From Siphonodentalium dalli (taxonomy: Eukaryota; Mollusca; Scaphopoda; Gadilida; Siphonodentaliidae): a DNA stretch of 64,000 bases. Of the stretch, positions 23,166-35,500 are shown in pieces. The position numbers and the translations under genes were made by a program. Numbering within the stretch: position 1 is the stretch's first letter; each line of letters opens with the position of its first letter. The notes below the pieces were generated by a model. That model searched no databases. It saw only the letters and a program-made list of their open reading frames with translations, and had not been told where the DNA came from. The DNA is taken from positions 256,909,863 through 256,973,862 of the forward strand of contig CP136064.1 of assembly GCA_032622095.1 (NCBI GenBank), in the 5' to 3' direction.

Positions 23166-23482
23166 TTAACCCTTTACCCAACAGAACGGCCCTGTGCCAA
23201 TGCATTCTCTTATATATGCGAGTCGACCATAGGTCGCCTCGCATATATAAGAGAATGCATTGGCTTAACACATATTAAAAATGATAAAATTGTCAAAGAA
23301 TGTAGAAAAATATTATAAATTTTTTTTTTAAATGTAAGAAAAAATGGTAAAAGTGTTAAAAGAAGAATTTGTTTAGGCCAATGCATTCTCTTATATATGC
23401 TAGGCGACCTATGGTCGACTCGCATATATAAGAGAATGCATTGGCACAGGGCATAACTGTAGCCATCACAATATGGCAATAT
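23166..23482 (-). mobile_element. Family A MITE, broken at one end (A5)
   Basis: The TTAA/CCCTTTACCCAAC end is at 23166. Palindromes are at 23197-23263 and 23378-23444, followed by the cagggcataactgtagccat block. The ggccaaaacc end and its TTAA are lost where the sequence meets the family B element. Confidence 0.85.
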
Positions 23483-23484
23483 GG

Positions 23485-24019
23485 CAACTTAATAATGGGA
23501 AATTACGGACACAGTATCGGAAGGGTTATAACCAAATAACGCCAACAAAGAACGTATTTGTGACCCGCCATACCAAATCCAGTCGTAAGTCGGGATTTTT
23601 TTACCCTGTGCCAATGCATTCTCTTATATATGCAAGTCGACCATAGGTCGCTTCGCATATAAAGAGAATGCATTGGCCTAACAATTTTTTATCATTTTTT
23701 TTAAATAAATGTTTCTTACAATTTTTAGTACATAAAATTAAAAAAACATCCACTACCCTGCATGGAGCCCCACACATATATAGAATCATATAGAAGAGTG
23801 TCGTCTGCTCATGTTTGTCTGGGGCTCTGTATGGGTGATATTATAAAATTGTTAAAGAATACATGAAAAAATTATTAAAATTGTAAAAAATTGTTAGGCC
23901 AATGCATTCTCTTATATATGCGAGGCGACCTATGGTCGACTCGCATATATAAGAGAATGCATTGACACAGGGTAAACAAAATCCCGACTTACGACTGGAT
24001 TTGATATGGCGGGTCACAA
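23485..24019. mobile_element. Family B MITE with flank (B2)
   Basis: TTGTGACCCGCC at 23558 and the inverted end at 24019. Palindromes are at 23611-23676 and 23899-23965. The preceding 70 bp (aataatgggaaattacggac, gttataaccaaataacgcca) matches the complement of sequence just right of B1 (16835-16905). So either the true family B element is longer than its TTGTGACCC ends, or both copies sit in the same host repeat. Confidence 0.8.
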
Positions 24020-24036
24020 ATGTCAAAAAGAAATAA

Positions 24037-24470
24037 TTTGAAAAATGTGCTGAAGGGTACACATGGTTTGATAATGTGCTGAAGGGTACACAGGGTTTGG
24101 TAAAGTACTGAAGGGTACAAAGGGTTTGGTAATGTGCTGAAGGGTACACAGGGTTCGGTAATGTGCTGAAGGGTACACAGGGTTTGGTAATGTGCTGATG
24201 GGTACACAGGGTTTGGTAATGTGCTGAAGGGTACACAGGGTTTGTAAATGTGCGAAGGGTACACAGGGTTTGATAATGTGCTGAAGGGTACACAGGGTTT
24301 GTAAATGTGCTGAAGGGTCACAGGGTTTGAGAATGTGCTGAAGGGTACACAGGGTTTGTAAATGTGCTGAATGGTACACAGGGTTTGATAATGTGCTGAA
24401 GGGTACACAGGGTTTGTAAATGTGCTGAAGGGTAACACAGGGTTTGGTAATGTGCTGAAGGGTACACAGC
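24037..24470 (+). repeat. Minisatellite, 28-30-bp unit
   Basis: About 15 copies of aatgtgctgaagggtacaca plus gggtttg(gt/ta). On the minus strand it is open in all three frames over about 150 codons, with peptides like YQTLCTLQH. This reflects the repeat and not a gene. Confidence 0.95.
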
Positions 24471-25456
24471 ATATGGCCCCCATAAGCTGTTTGTTTTTAG
24501 TTTATTTTAAATTACATTGGAGCGTAAAAAAAACTTTCTCTTTCAGAAAGCATGGCAGATACGAAAACTAAGCGTCATTTAAAACGATGTTTCAAACATG
24601 TGTTCTCTTCAGCACTTTTTGGGTTCAGCAACACTATATAATTATGCCAGTCGGATTCGCTGTGATGTAAATGTTTCCCAAATCAGAATAATCATAACGA
24701 CGAAGTTCCACAAACAATACATGACATGTGGGCGGAAATATACTTACTGGTCACGTGACCTAACCAACCCAGCGTCGATGTGATTGCTTCATGTGTCCCA
24801 GTAGCCTAATTCTGCGACATTTCCGGATCAGATAACACGCATGCGCGATTTATAGTGGTATCTGTAATATACCGAGGTCTTGATTGCGTTTTAGTATTCT
24901 GCTATCAAACGCACTGTGGTTACTAAATTGCAAGTGTGGTAAATTATGATATCCTCCCAGATAACTCAATCAAGAAGGGAAAAAAACAAATTGTTAAATT
25001 AATATGAGGCGATGATAGCACGCTGGTGAAGACATCCAAGGCGCAATTTGTTCCGTTCCCATGTGATCATTAGAGATTCACGAATCCGTCTAACTGATCA
25101 GATAGCGTCCTCCACCGTGACGTCACCGGAAATTCGGAGGCTGAAGATGTAACCTGATTTAAAACATAATTTGGTAGACAATCGTCGTAAAACAGATAGC
25201 ACGAGGATGAGATTATAGTTTTCACAACAGGTCGCTCGGTAACTCGTCCTCGGAAAACGTGAGGTAGGGTCGTTGGCTTTTTTTCTTTCTTTTTTCTTTT
25301 TTTTTTGGAGTAAAAGACTAAAGTCTAGCAAAACTCATTCCACTAAACTTCGATTCCAACTTGTTAACATTCATTTGTTTCAAAGCTACCGAATAATCCG
25401 ATAATTATAACTGCGTGTATCGTCCAATATGACTTCTCACCACAACCTGGACTAGT
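24471..25456. other. No gene seen
   Basis: Includes a long polypyrimidine run at 25277-25305 and a CGTGACGTCACCGG word near 25117, without further support for a promoter. Confidence 0.4.
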
Positions 25457-25537
25457 ACAAGAAAACCATAGTCAGAAATGGTAACGCCATTTAGATTATA
25501 TTATTAGGCATATTTAAAATATATTGGAGCTTTAATG
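25457..25537 (-). repeat. Dispersed repeat (pair with 4811-4906)
   Basis: Complement shares gttaccatttctgactatgg and its flanks with 4811-4906. Confidence 0.65.
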
Positions 25538-26592
25538 TAGTGATTGTGAAAAATGTCTATATAGGTAATGACTATGTATATATAGTTGATTATATGTAAT
25601 TTGTGTATAGTATGTGTTTGGCGAGAAAGCATATGAACACATTTTTTTTAATCGGACGTGCCAAACTAAAGTGATGTGTTCACAAAGGCCGCTTTGGTTG
25701 ACAGGTGCATCGCCAAACATGCAACATTCATTACATTGATACACCAATATATTACTGGTTATATTCAAACAAAATATATTGCCAACAAACTGACAAACGC
25801 CTTGACGATTGGCATGTTATTATTATTAGATATAATTACAAGTCTGGACACATTTCATTTATAGTGAAATAGAATATATAGACTATATTAGCGGTCGTGG
25901 CGGAAGATGCTTACCTTGGGATAGTGTCCGTAATCATCCCCAAAGGGATTTTAAGGGCCCACAAAAAGGTGTTTCCAATGTGAAAAATCCAAAAGGGTGA
26001 TTTTTAATTTGTGTCTCATTTTAGACCACATAATTGAGCATGCATATTTATCGATCATAATTTGGTTTCAATATGTCATCAGAGATAGTTTAAAGAGAGA
26101 TTCGACACTCTGCGATAAACCTGTAATTACCTCCGCTGATGTCTGAGAGGGTCGATGCACTGGGTCTCTAATGAAATTGTATTGGAAAACTCTTACCTAC
26201 ATTATTAAAATGATGATTAAGTTTCAATTAACAGCAGGAATGATATAATTTCACTTTTATAACATTGAGGAAACATAGCACTGTGTTCTTATCAGTTCAG
26301 ATAATTAAAACTGTGTGTGGCTCTGGTGAATAATGCCGATAACATAAGACTTATGACCGGAATTGGTGGAAAATATGTGTGGGTTGTAAGCAAACATATC
26401 AACTATGTTGGCATATATATGCCACTGACTGTGAATATATTACTTCCTAAGCACAAGAAAGGTCTCATTTGTCTGTTTTTCGTATGTGATATATCTGAGA
26501 AACTATAGGGGAATTTTTAAAATGCCTCCCATATAGAGGAAATCCATGGCCAGAATTGTGGGGTACATAATGTATATAAAGGCTGATTATAG
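25538..26592. other. No gene seen
   Basis: AT-rich; nothing recognisable. Confidence 0.4.
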
Positions 26593-26886
26593 AATATAAT
26601 CTACACTCAGTACCTGTGTATAGAACGTAAGATTCCAAATGGATTCCGAACAACTTTCCTGGAAAAAGCACCAAAAAAGTCCAAAACACATTGCACAGCT
26701 ATCAATTGTGCCAATGCCAGATGGAAGAATGACAAGCAAGATGTTATTTATTTGATAGTTCACAACTACATAGATAATTTACACAACAACTATAAAATAG
26801 ACTATGCGAGAACTGTCAGAACTAATTTTCAAATTCCAAGGTTGACCTTATACATGCATTTTTTGCCATATGTAGCAATATACTAG
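26593..26886 (+). other. Possible upstream part of the P-element-like pseudogene
   Basis: A 98-codon stop-free stretch without a start codon. It contains KTHCTAINCANARWKN, which recalls the CxxxxC-N-R start of a THAP zinc finger. The later C..H ligands and the conserved W and P residues are not visible, so this is only a suggestion based on its position 120 bp before a THAP9/P-element transposase. Confidence 0.2.
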
Positions 26887-27006
26887 TAATGGGAGAAATA
26901 TTTCAATGTACACATATACATGACTATTATAATTTACATATACACAAAACGGTTGTATTATATATACTGGTATGTTCATAACTGAAGAAATTTACTATAT
27001 TTAAAA

Positions 27007-27743
27007 ATGGAGAAAATGAGACTAATTGGAAACAAGAAGGAGCTACACTCCCTTAATGGATGGAGAGTTTCCATCGCTTGTCTGTTGGAACTTTGGAAGC
27101 AACTATCTGAAGAGGGATTAAATACCTCATTACTAACAGACTAAATCAGGATTGTCTAGAGAACTTGTTTTCAGATATCAGATCTTCGGGTGGATTCCGT
27201 GACAATCCAGAGGCTGACCACTTCGCCAATTCATTCAGGAAATGCATTGTCACTGCAGCACTAAAACCGCCAAACATTTCAAATTGCATCGATGATGCTG
27301 ACAAGATTTTAGTTACCATCAGAAATATCTGTAACAAACAATCAAGCCAACCAAATTATTTGGATTTTCAAGTACACCAAGACACTCCAGCACATATTGT
27401 CACAGGTATCAGTGATACTGTGGCATCATTGCCGATATCTAATGCATTAATGTACATTGCAGGATACCGCATCTTTAAAGCAACTGAAAACCACACAAAT
27501 GCAATTGTGTAGATAATTTAATTGTGAAAAAAGGTAATCAGATGATGACAGAAAAAAATTATTCACTTCTCTGAAAGACATTAATTAACCCAGATGAGAA
27601 AATGGGGGACTCAAATCCCGACTGATGAAACCTTCATGAAATTCACTCTCCTTGAAGGAATATTGGTCATCCTCTTTCCAAATGTAATGTACCTTGGCAA
27701 GATACATGCAATGCTCAGAGGTTATAAGCAACTAAATACTTGA
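27007..27743 (+). pseudogene. P-element/THAP9-like transposase fragment, frameshifted
   Basis: Translation across frames gives MRLIGNKKELHSLNGWRVSI...LLELWKQL (27007-27121), then YLITNRLNQDCLENLFSDIRSSGGFRDNP (27123 on), and ALMYIAGYRIFK near 27445-27480. The NQDxLENxFSxIRxxGGxxDNP and YIAGY blocks are signatures of P-element and THAP9 transposases, in the C-terminal part of the catalytic region. A frame break sits at about 27121. A second follows the YIAGY block, where a CNCVDNL segment is in another frame. A third leads into a C-terminal stretch, PTDETFMKFTLLEGILVILF, that ends at a stop at 27741. The N-terminal half is missing or unrecognisable. It is a dead transposon remnant. Confidence 0.8.
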
Positions 27744-28969
27744 AATTATGCCCATTGGCATTTGTGTAGGGAAACTCGAGTCAGCATAAAAAATACCGGC
27801 AGCTGAATGGTGTATAATATTATATCTTCGGTTGTTTAATGTGAAAGAAAAAAGAAATTCATAGGCTATGTTAATTCCTCGGTCATTTGTGTGGGATTGT
27901 TCGTCAAGCGGCTACATTGGTCGCCAAATTTGGTAGGGGGTGGGGGTATTTTTCTATATTGAAATTTTGTGCACAAAAGGGGGTAGTTGTGCAAATGCCA
28001 ATTTATTTCCAGGAATAAGTATGGTGAGGCACCATTTCTTTTTTGACAACTTATGTCCGACGTGGAGTTCTACACGCAAAAATATTTAAAGTTTGGCTCA
28101 ATAAGGTAATGTGTCGTGGGGATGGCTTAACCCTAACACTGTCGCCTATGGGAAATATTTAGTTGATTGTAACCCAGAGCATCCATGTATGGTGCCGTTG
28201 ATGTGAATTTCCAATGTTGTGATTCAGTTGGTATTTATCATTGAAATTCCAATCACGACACTAAAACAGAAAAAAACGAACCGCAAGGATAGAACGCTGC
28301 TAAAAATTAGTCATCTGTAAATTAAATACATGTAAGTATCACTTGTTTTCATTTCTATGTATTTCCACTAGCATGAGCATGTATGTGATTTTTTTTGTCT
28401 GTTAAACAATGGGCAAACATGACAGATTATGTGATAAAACCTTGTTTATTCCCTATTAGTTTTCTATTGAAAGCCATCTCTCCTGACATAGAGACCCTCT
28501 CATCCGCTCTCGCTAAGAGTGCACATTAATTACATAGAGCTGAATGGGAGTTGCGTATCTCCCTATTAACTATATCTGATGTCATTCAATTAATGCAATT
28601 ATCAGGGAATATATGGACTATTGTGATTTGGACAGGTGGTTGTGTCCTATACGTTTCAGAACATTTATCTGACGTGATGAGCGTCACAAATTTTGAACAC
28701 CGCGTTAAGTGAAGATTGCTCCTATTGCAATAACTTGTAATTTACCAGGATTAGCTTACATACCGTTGGATTTAAACCATTTCACCAAAATATCTGACTC
28801 TGTTTGGCGTGTGTCCAAAAGCACATTGAAATCTGGGTGTGAAAATTTAGTACCGGTATAGAAAGGGATAAACTATACAATGTATATAGCATAGCGAATG
28901 AAGCAGCAACAAACCCTCACACAAACAACCAATGAGTTGGTGTATAGAATAACCACCTAATGCGGATAA
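27744..28969. other. No gene seen
   Basis: Nothing recognisable. Confidence 0.4.
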
Positions 28970-29490
28970 GTTTGACCATTAATAAATGGACAATCCGTAC
29001 CTTAATTTTCATTAATTAATGGTCAATCTTGCAACACGTGGCACGTGAGCTTGGGATTGACCACTAAATCACGACATATATAGATAATCCTGCGTGTCTG
29101 AAGGGTAATAACTCTATATAGAATGTACCTTTACTAAATAACGGCGATTTGTATGAGAAATTGCAACACCACAATAGATCAACTCTGGTGAAATATAAGT
29201 CAAATTCTTCTATTGGGAGTCTTGGGTTACGCTCTTTAAAAACACTTCCTCAAATATTTCCGTTATTTCGTCAAAAACACTTCTTCAAATATCTCCGTTA
29301 TTTAGTTAATAAAAATTAAATTAAAATTAAATTGATCCCTTAAACATTGATTAGCGTTATATATTGGTTCTTTCTAAATGGACAATCGCCCACGCGTACC
29401 ACGCGTGGTTGAGATTGACCATATATTAATGGCCTTTTTGGGTTCCGATTGTTCATTTATAAATGGCCAATCCTTAAAGAATTGCCTGAG
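28970..29490. repeat. Loose inverted-repeat cluster (attgacca / tggtcaat words)
   Basis: The words gaccattaataaatggacaa, taatggtcaat, aaatggacaatc, attgaccatatattaatgg and gttcatttataaatggccaa recur in both orientations. 29235-29310 contains two inverted copies of the 'aacggagatatt' motif that is also found at 15845-16270. These may be decayed MITEs; boundaries are unclear. Confidence 0.35.
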
Positions 29491-30547
29491 AATAACACGC
29501 GTACTATACACGGTGCACAGCCCACTCATTTTTCGAGCATTTCTAATTTTAGCTTATGAATCTCTTCGGTCTTGGTGGACAGTAATATTGCTCTCTGTTA
29601 AAATACTCTGTGATTTCTGCGAGAGCGAATCCATGTCTATGTCGCTCATTTCCTGAGCAGACGTCAGCTAGAGCCACGCCCATTTAATGATGCGCACAAC
29701 CACGACCGTCATACGCAGACGACTATCTTGACGCGGCCGTGGTGATAACCGACAATTAAACCGCTGTGTTGAAATGGGCAAAGTCATCTTGACCTCAAAG
29801 CGGTATCTCTTCAAAGCATTAGATGATTGTGTTTGTGGCCAAAGAAAGTATACAATATCGCCAAGAGATGTAGGTCAACGATCGGGAATCACGTTGTTTC
29901 AAGTTGACATACAGACATGGTTTACTTTAAAGCCACGTGGCGTTTACGCTCCAAACTACACCAAATAATATTCGCTTTTGAAATTTTCCCGGTCTCGAAA
30001 TAGGTCAATAAATACTTGGACTACCTTTCTACGGGCATTATATGTTCCAGAAAGACGCATTACAGTCATAAAAAATACAGCGTTGAACACGGTGTTTTTG
30101 TGTCCCAAACAAACAGCATCCATGTGCAGAAAAGAGCATTCCGTGTTAGCTTATTCCTGATATATGGTAGAAATAAAGAGCGTTGTTTCACTACTGGGCG
30201 AAATATTGAAAACAGCTGGAAAATGACTTCGACCATGGACATTTTTTTTCAGAGCAAATGAAGCCGGTGTATCATGTATATTTCGTGTACTTGTGAGCAT
30301 ATCTTATACCTCCTTCCAAATTACGCAGACAAAATTTGGAAGTTCGAATGAGCCATAGCGTCCGCTTAAAGGTCTACTTAATGTTCGAGTCACGGATTAT
30401 TTGTGTATACTGTGTAAATATATAGAGTTATTCCCTTCCATTGAAAATTATCGACATTTTATAGAAACTTTAGCACAGAACAACATGTTCAGTTGTTCAC
30501 AGTTTATTACATCGAATAAGTTGAAAATACAATGTTTTTAGCTTCCT
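29491..30547. other. No recognised gene
   Basis: Open frames of 60-92 codons occur (for example 29774-29968 and 30016-30261) but show no recognisable features. The phrase ccattgaaaattat near 30440 is inverted near 42650, suggesting an old dispersed repeat. Confidence 0.35.
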
Positions 30548-30620
30548 CTTTCAAATGGCATGTATATATAATGTGATCTGTTGTTCGAAAATTAAGTGAG
30601 CCTTTAATGTAAAAGAATCA
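30548..30620 (+). repeat. Dispersed repeat (tcaaatggcat ... gttcgaaaattaagt)
   Basis: Shares ctctttcaaatg, ataatgtgatctg and ttcgaaaattaagtg with 39066-39145 (plus) and 48355-48425 (minus), and more weakly with 42866-42905. Confidence 0.7.
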
Positions 30621-30774
30621 GTCGCACGGTCTCTAACTCCTAACCACGAATTCCGCATACTCTCACCACGAACCACTGACGTGGAAGATAAATAACAATT
30701 ATCAGAGAAGTTATAAATTTTACCATTCGAACCAAACGAAATGTGTAAAGTAATACTTACATGCTGCAATCGAT

Positions 30775-31245
30775 ACAACCCGGTTCCTCTTTTGATGTCC
30801 GGTGCGGTGTTATATCGTCCGGTTCGGCGTTTTATCGTCCGGTTCGTCGTTTTATCGTCCGGTTCGGCGTTTTATCGTCCGGTTTGATGTTATATCGTCC
30901 GGTTCGGCGTTTTATCATCCGGTTTGATGTTATATCGTCCGGTTCGGCGTTTTATCGTCCGGTTTGTTGTTATATCGTCCGGTTCGTCGTTTTATCGTCC
31001 GGTTTGATGTTATATCGTCCGGTTCGGCGTTTTATCGCCCGGTTTTATGTTATATCGTCCGGTTCGGCGTTTTATCATCCGATTTGATGTTATATCGTCC
31101 GGTTCGGCGTTTTATCGTCCGGTTTAATGTTATATCGTCCGTTCGGCGTTTTATCGTCCGGTTTGATGTTATATCGTCCGTTTCGGTGTTATATCGTAAG
31201 GTTTGATGTTATATCGTCCGGTTCGGTGTTATATCGTCAGGTTTG
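30775..31245 (+). repeat. Minisatellite, 20-bp unit
   Basis: About 23 copies of gttatatcgtccggttcggc or gttttatcgtccggtttgat; alternation of the two variants gives a 40-bp higher-order unit. The two open frames through it are repeat artefacts. Confidence 0.95.
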
Positions 31246-32100
31246 ATAGCACATAATATGCTGTTTTCGAATTTCTTGCTCTCTTTCTCAAAAATTGGCA
31301 AGTTACTAAATCAGATTTGTGGCGCATCAGTTAGAATGGTTTTTCGTCACAAGAACACATCAACAATGATCAGATTGCCAGATGGTATTGAGCTTCACAA
31401 TGTCACTGGGTGCATTACAAAATCAGTATGTGTTGATGAAAAACTTGATAAAAATGTTGTCTCACATTAAATTTTGTGTCATGTTTATAAATTCCACATA
31501 TCAGTTTTATCTAAACATTAACTACAATAATAGCTCTTCCCCATACATATGCGATATTTGCGATCGAAAACATTGGTGCTGAGTGTTCAACATACCCTCG
31601 CTAAATACGCACAAAATCGACCTATAATGTGAATTAGGTACATAATGTGGTAATTTGATTCTGAAATAAGCAGGTGATGGAATCATATCCGTCAGTCCGT
31701 TTTATGGCGCGGGCACATGGCACATGTTAAAGAGCGTGCACCTGAAAAGTCGTGAGTTGGCTTACTTGTGTCATTGTCTGCACATAATCTGCTTAGAATC
31801 GCCTCATTGTGAGTAGATAAAGTGACTAAAACGCTCTCATTTCCAGCACATTATGTAGATTCAAAATGAGGCGGTTGTAAGCAGATTATCAACCTAAAAT
31901 AAGTTCTATTATAAGCAGATAATGTGCGGGGAGAATATACTGGGTCGTTAGCGAGTGCGGGGCGTTGTATTTTTGCTTCAGTTATCAGAATCGATTAATT
32001 GCCCAAAAATAATGCTAACCACTGTCAACTATAGTATAAAATTGCCCGAAACGTGTTATTTATAAACATGTTGTTCGACGAAATACAGAGAAGCATATGA
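31246..32100. other. No gene; weak inverted repeat at 31780-31925
   Basis: The words taatctgcttagaatcgcct / aggcggttgtaagcagatta are inverted around 31790-31890, and ataagcagataatg follows. Nothing coding is recognised. Confidence 0.4.
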
Positions 32101-32275
32101 GGGGCTCCCTGCAGGGTAATGGATGTGTTTTATTTTATGTCCTAAAAATTGTAAGAAACATTTATTTTAAAAAAATGATAAAAAATTGTTAGGCCAATGC
32201 ATTCTCTCATATATGCGAGGCGACCTATGGTCGACTCGCATATATAAGAGAATGCATTGGCACAGGGTAAAATTT
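32101..32275 (+). mobile_element. Family B MITE fragment (B3)
   Basis: Begins within ggggctccctgcagggtaat, continues through the same AT-rich spacer as B1, and ends just after palindrome 32194-32260 and the CACAGGGTAAAA. The TTGTGACCC ends are absent on both sides. Confidence 0.75.
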
Positions 32276-32340
32276 TTAATGTGTGTTCACGGTTAATTAT
32301 ACTCTCGACAATTATAGTCCCCCCCCCCCCCCAATAATTA

Positions 32341-32538
32341 ATGGAAATGTATCTCCCCAACAAAGTTCAGGACGTGTCAACCTTGTGGTTACCTAAAGAC
32401 TATAGCCACCGTGACCTCTTATTTCAGAGTACAGATGGCGTCCCAGTTTTAACATATGAGGAACTAACAGATCAGTATCCGCGGTTCCCAGATATCCACG
32501 ATATACGGATGCCGGACGTCGGTGAGGATCAAATAGTG
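32341..32538 (+). CDS. Candidate coding exon of an unidentified gene
   Basis: From ATG 32341 (or the in-frame ATG at 32347) the frame reads 66 codons, MEMYLPNKVQDVSTLWLPKD through VGEDQIV. It is followed directly by GTGAGT at 32539, a strong 5' splice-site match with phase 0. A second usable GTGAGG lies at 32522. Amino-acid composition is balanced and acidic/proline-containing (SHRDLLF, PVLTYEEL, YPRFPDIHDIRMPDVGED), unlike the repeat-derived frames around it. Only a C14 tract (32319-32332) lies just upstream. I recognise no domain. Downstream the frame runs into satellite and a MITE, which would be intron. No other exons were found in the window, so this could also be a lone pseudo-exon. Confidence 0.35.
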
Positions 32539-32554
32539 GTGAGTTGCGCATTGC

Positions 32555-35500
32555 AAAGTAATGCATCACCAGTTCCATTACGTGCCATTTTCTGCATTAA
32601 CCCTTTACCCAACAGAAGGGCCCTGTACCAATGCATTCTCTTATATATGCGAGTCGACCATAGGTCGCCTCGCATATATAAGAGAATGCATTGGCTTAAC
32701 ACATTAAAAATTATAAAATTGTTAAAGAATGTAAGAAAAAATGGTAAAAAGTGTTAAAAAAAATTTTTTTTTAGGCCAATGCATTCTCTTATATATGCGA
32801 GGCGACCTATGGTCGACTCGCATATATAAGAGAATGCATTGGCACAGGGCATAACTGTAACTATCACAATGTGGTCAAGGAGCCGGTTCCAATGATATCC
32901 ATATTTGTATGGTTCTATTGAGACAGACCGAAGATATTTTAGGCTGTTGAAGCTTTATTTGGCCGGTTTTGGCCGGTTTGTTGGGTAAAGGGTTAAAATT
33001 ACCATTGAGAGGTAATTCAATCTTTTAAAAGTAATGCATTATCATTACCATTACGTGCCATGTTCAGCATTACAATAACCAATACCATTACTTTCAAATT
33101 GAGAAGTAATTCGTTCTTTTAAAAGCAATGCATTATCATTACCATTACGTGCCATGTTCAGCATTACAATAACCAATACCATTACTTTCAAATTGAGAAG
33201 TAATTCGTTCTTTTAAAAGCAATGCATTATCATTACCATTACGTGCCATGTTCAGCATTACAATAACCAATACCATTACTTTCTAATTGAGAAGTAAATC
33301 GTACCTTTAAAAGTAATGCCTTATCATTACCATTACGTGCCATGTTCAGCATTACAATTACCAATACCATTACTTTCAAATTGAGAAGTAAATCGTACCT
33401 TTAAAAGTAATGCATTATCATTACCATTACGTGCCATGTTCAGCATTACAATAACCAATACCATTACTTTCAAATTGAGAAGTAATTCGTACCTTTAAAA
33501 GTAATGCATTATCATTACCATTACGTACCATGCTCAGCATTACAATTACCAATACCACTACTTTCAAATTGAGAAGTAAATCGTTCTTTTAAAAGTAATG
33601 CATGACCATTACTTGCCATTGTCTGCAATACAATTACAATTACTTTCAAATTGAGAAGTAATTCGTTCTTTTAAAAGTAATGCATGACCATTACTTGCCA
33701 TTGTCTGCAATACAATTACAATTACTTTCAAATTGAGAAGTAATTCGTACTTTTAAAAGTAATGCATTATCATTACCATTACGTACCATGCTCAGCATTA
33801 CAATTACCAATACCACTACTTTCAAATTGAGAAGTAAATCGTACCTTTAAAAGTAATACATTATCATTACCATTACGTGCCATGTTCAGCATTACAATAA
33901 CCAATACCATTACTTTCAAATTGAGAAGTAAATCGTACCTTTAAAAGTAATGCATACCATTACGTGCCATGTTCAGCATTACAATTACCAATACCACTAC
34001 TTTCAAATTGAGAAATAATTCGTTCTTTTAAAAGTAATGCATGACCATTACTTGCCATTGTCTGCAATACAATTACAATTACTTTCAAATTGAGAAGTAA
34101 ATCGTACTTTTAAAAGTAATGCATTATCATTACCATTATGTGCCATGTTCAGCATTACAATAACCAATACCATTACTTTCAAATTGAGAAGTAAATCGTA
34201 CCTTTAAAAGTAATGCATACCATTACGTGCCATGTTCAGCATTACAATTACCAATACCATTACTTTCAAATTGAGAAATAATTCGTTCTTTTAAAAGTAA
34301 TGCATGACCATTACTTGCCATTGTCTGCAATACAATTACAATTACTTTCAAATTGAGAAGTAAATCGTACTTTTAAAAGTAATGCATTATCATTACCATT
34401 ACGTGCCATGTTCAGCATTACAATTACCAATACCATTACTTTCAAATTGAGAAGTAAATCGTACCTTTAAAAGTAATACATTATCATTACCATTACGTGC
34501 CATGTTCAGCATTACAATAACCAATACCATTACTTTCAAATTGAGAAGTAATTCGTTCTTTTAAAAGTAATGCATTATCATTGCCATTACGTGCCATGTT
34601 CAGCATTACAATAACCAATACCACTACTTTCAAATTGAGAAGTAAATCGTACCTTTAAAAGTAAAGCATTATCATTACCATTACGTGCCATGTTCAGCAT
34701 TACAATTACCAATACCATTACTTTCAAATTGAGAAGTAAATCGTACCTTTAAAAGTAAAGCATTATCATTACCATTACGTGCCATGTTCAGCATTACAAT
34801 TACCAATACCATTACTTTCAAATTGAGAAGTAAATCGTACCTTTAAAAGCAATGCATTATCATTACCATTACGTGCCATGTTCAGCATTACAATTACCAA
34901 TACCATTACTTTCAAATTGAGAAGTAAATCGTACCTTTAAAAGTAAAGCATTATCATTACCATTACGTGCCATGTTCAGCATTACAATTACCAATACCAT
35001 TACTTTCAAATTGAGAAGTAAATCGTACCTTTAAAAGTAAAGCATTATCATTACCATTACGTGCCATGTTCAGCATTACAATTACCAATACCATTACTTT
35101 CAAATTGAGAAGTAAATCGTACCTTTAAAAGCAATGCATTATCATTACCATTACGTGCCATGTTCAGCATTACAATAACCAATACCATTACTTTCAAATT
35201 GAGAAGTAAATCGTACCTTTAAAAGCAATGCATTATCATTACCATTACGTGCCATGTTCAGCATTACAATTACCAATACAATTACTTTCAAATTGAGAAG
35301 TAAATCGTACCTTTAAAAGTAAAGCATTATCATTACCATTACGTGCCATGTTCAGCATTACAATAACCAATACCATTACTTTCAAATTGAGAAGTAAATC
35401 GTACCTTTAAAAGTAATGCATTATCATTACCATTACGTACCATGCTCAGCATTACAATTACCAATACCATTACTTTCAAATTGAGAAGTAATTCGTTCTT

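Noticed and set aside
23841-24483. 150-164-codon frames in all three minus-strand frames
   Set aside because: Artefact of the 28-30-bp minisatellite; all three frames being open together argues against coding.
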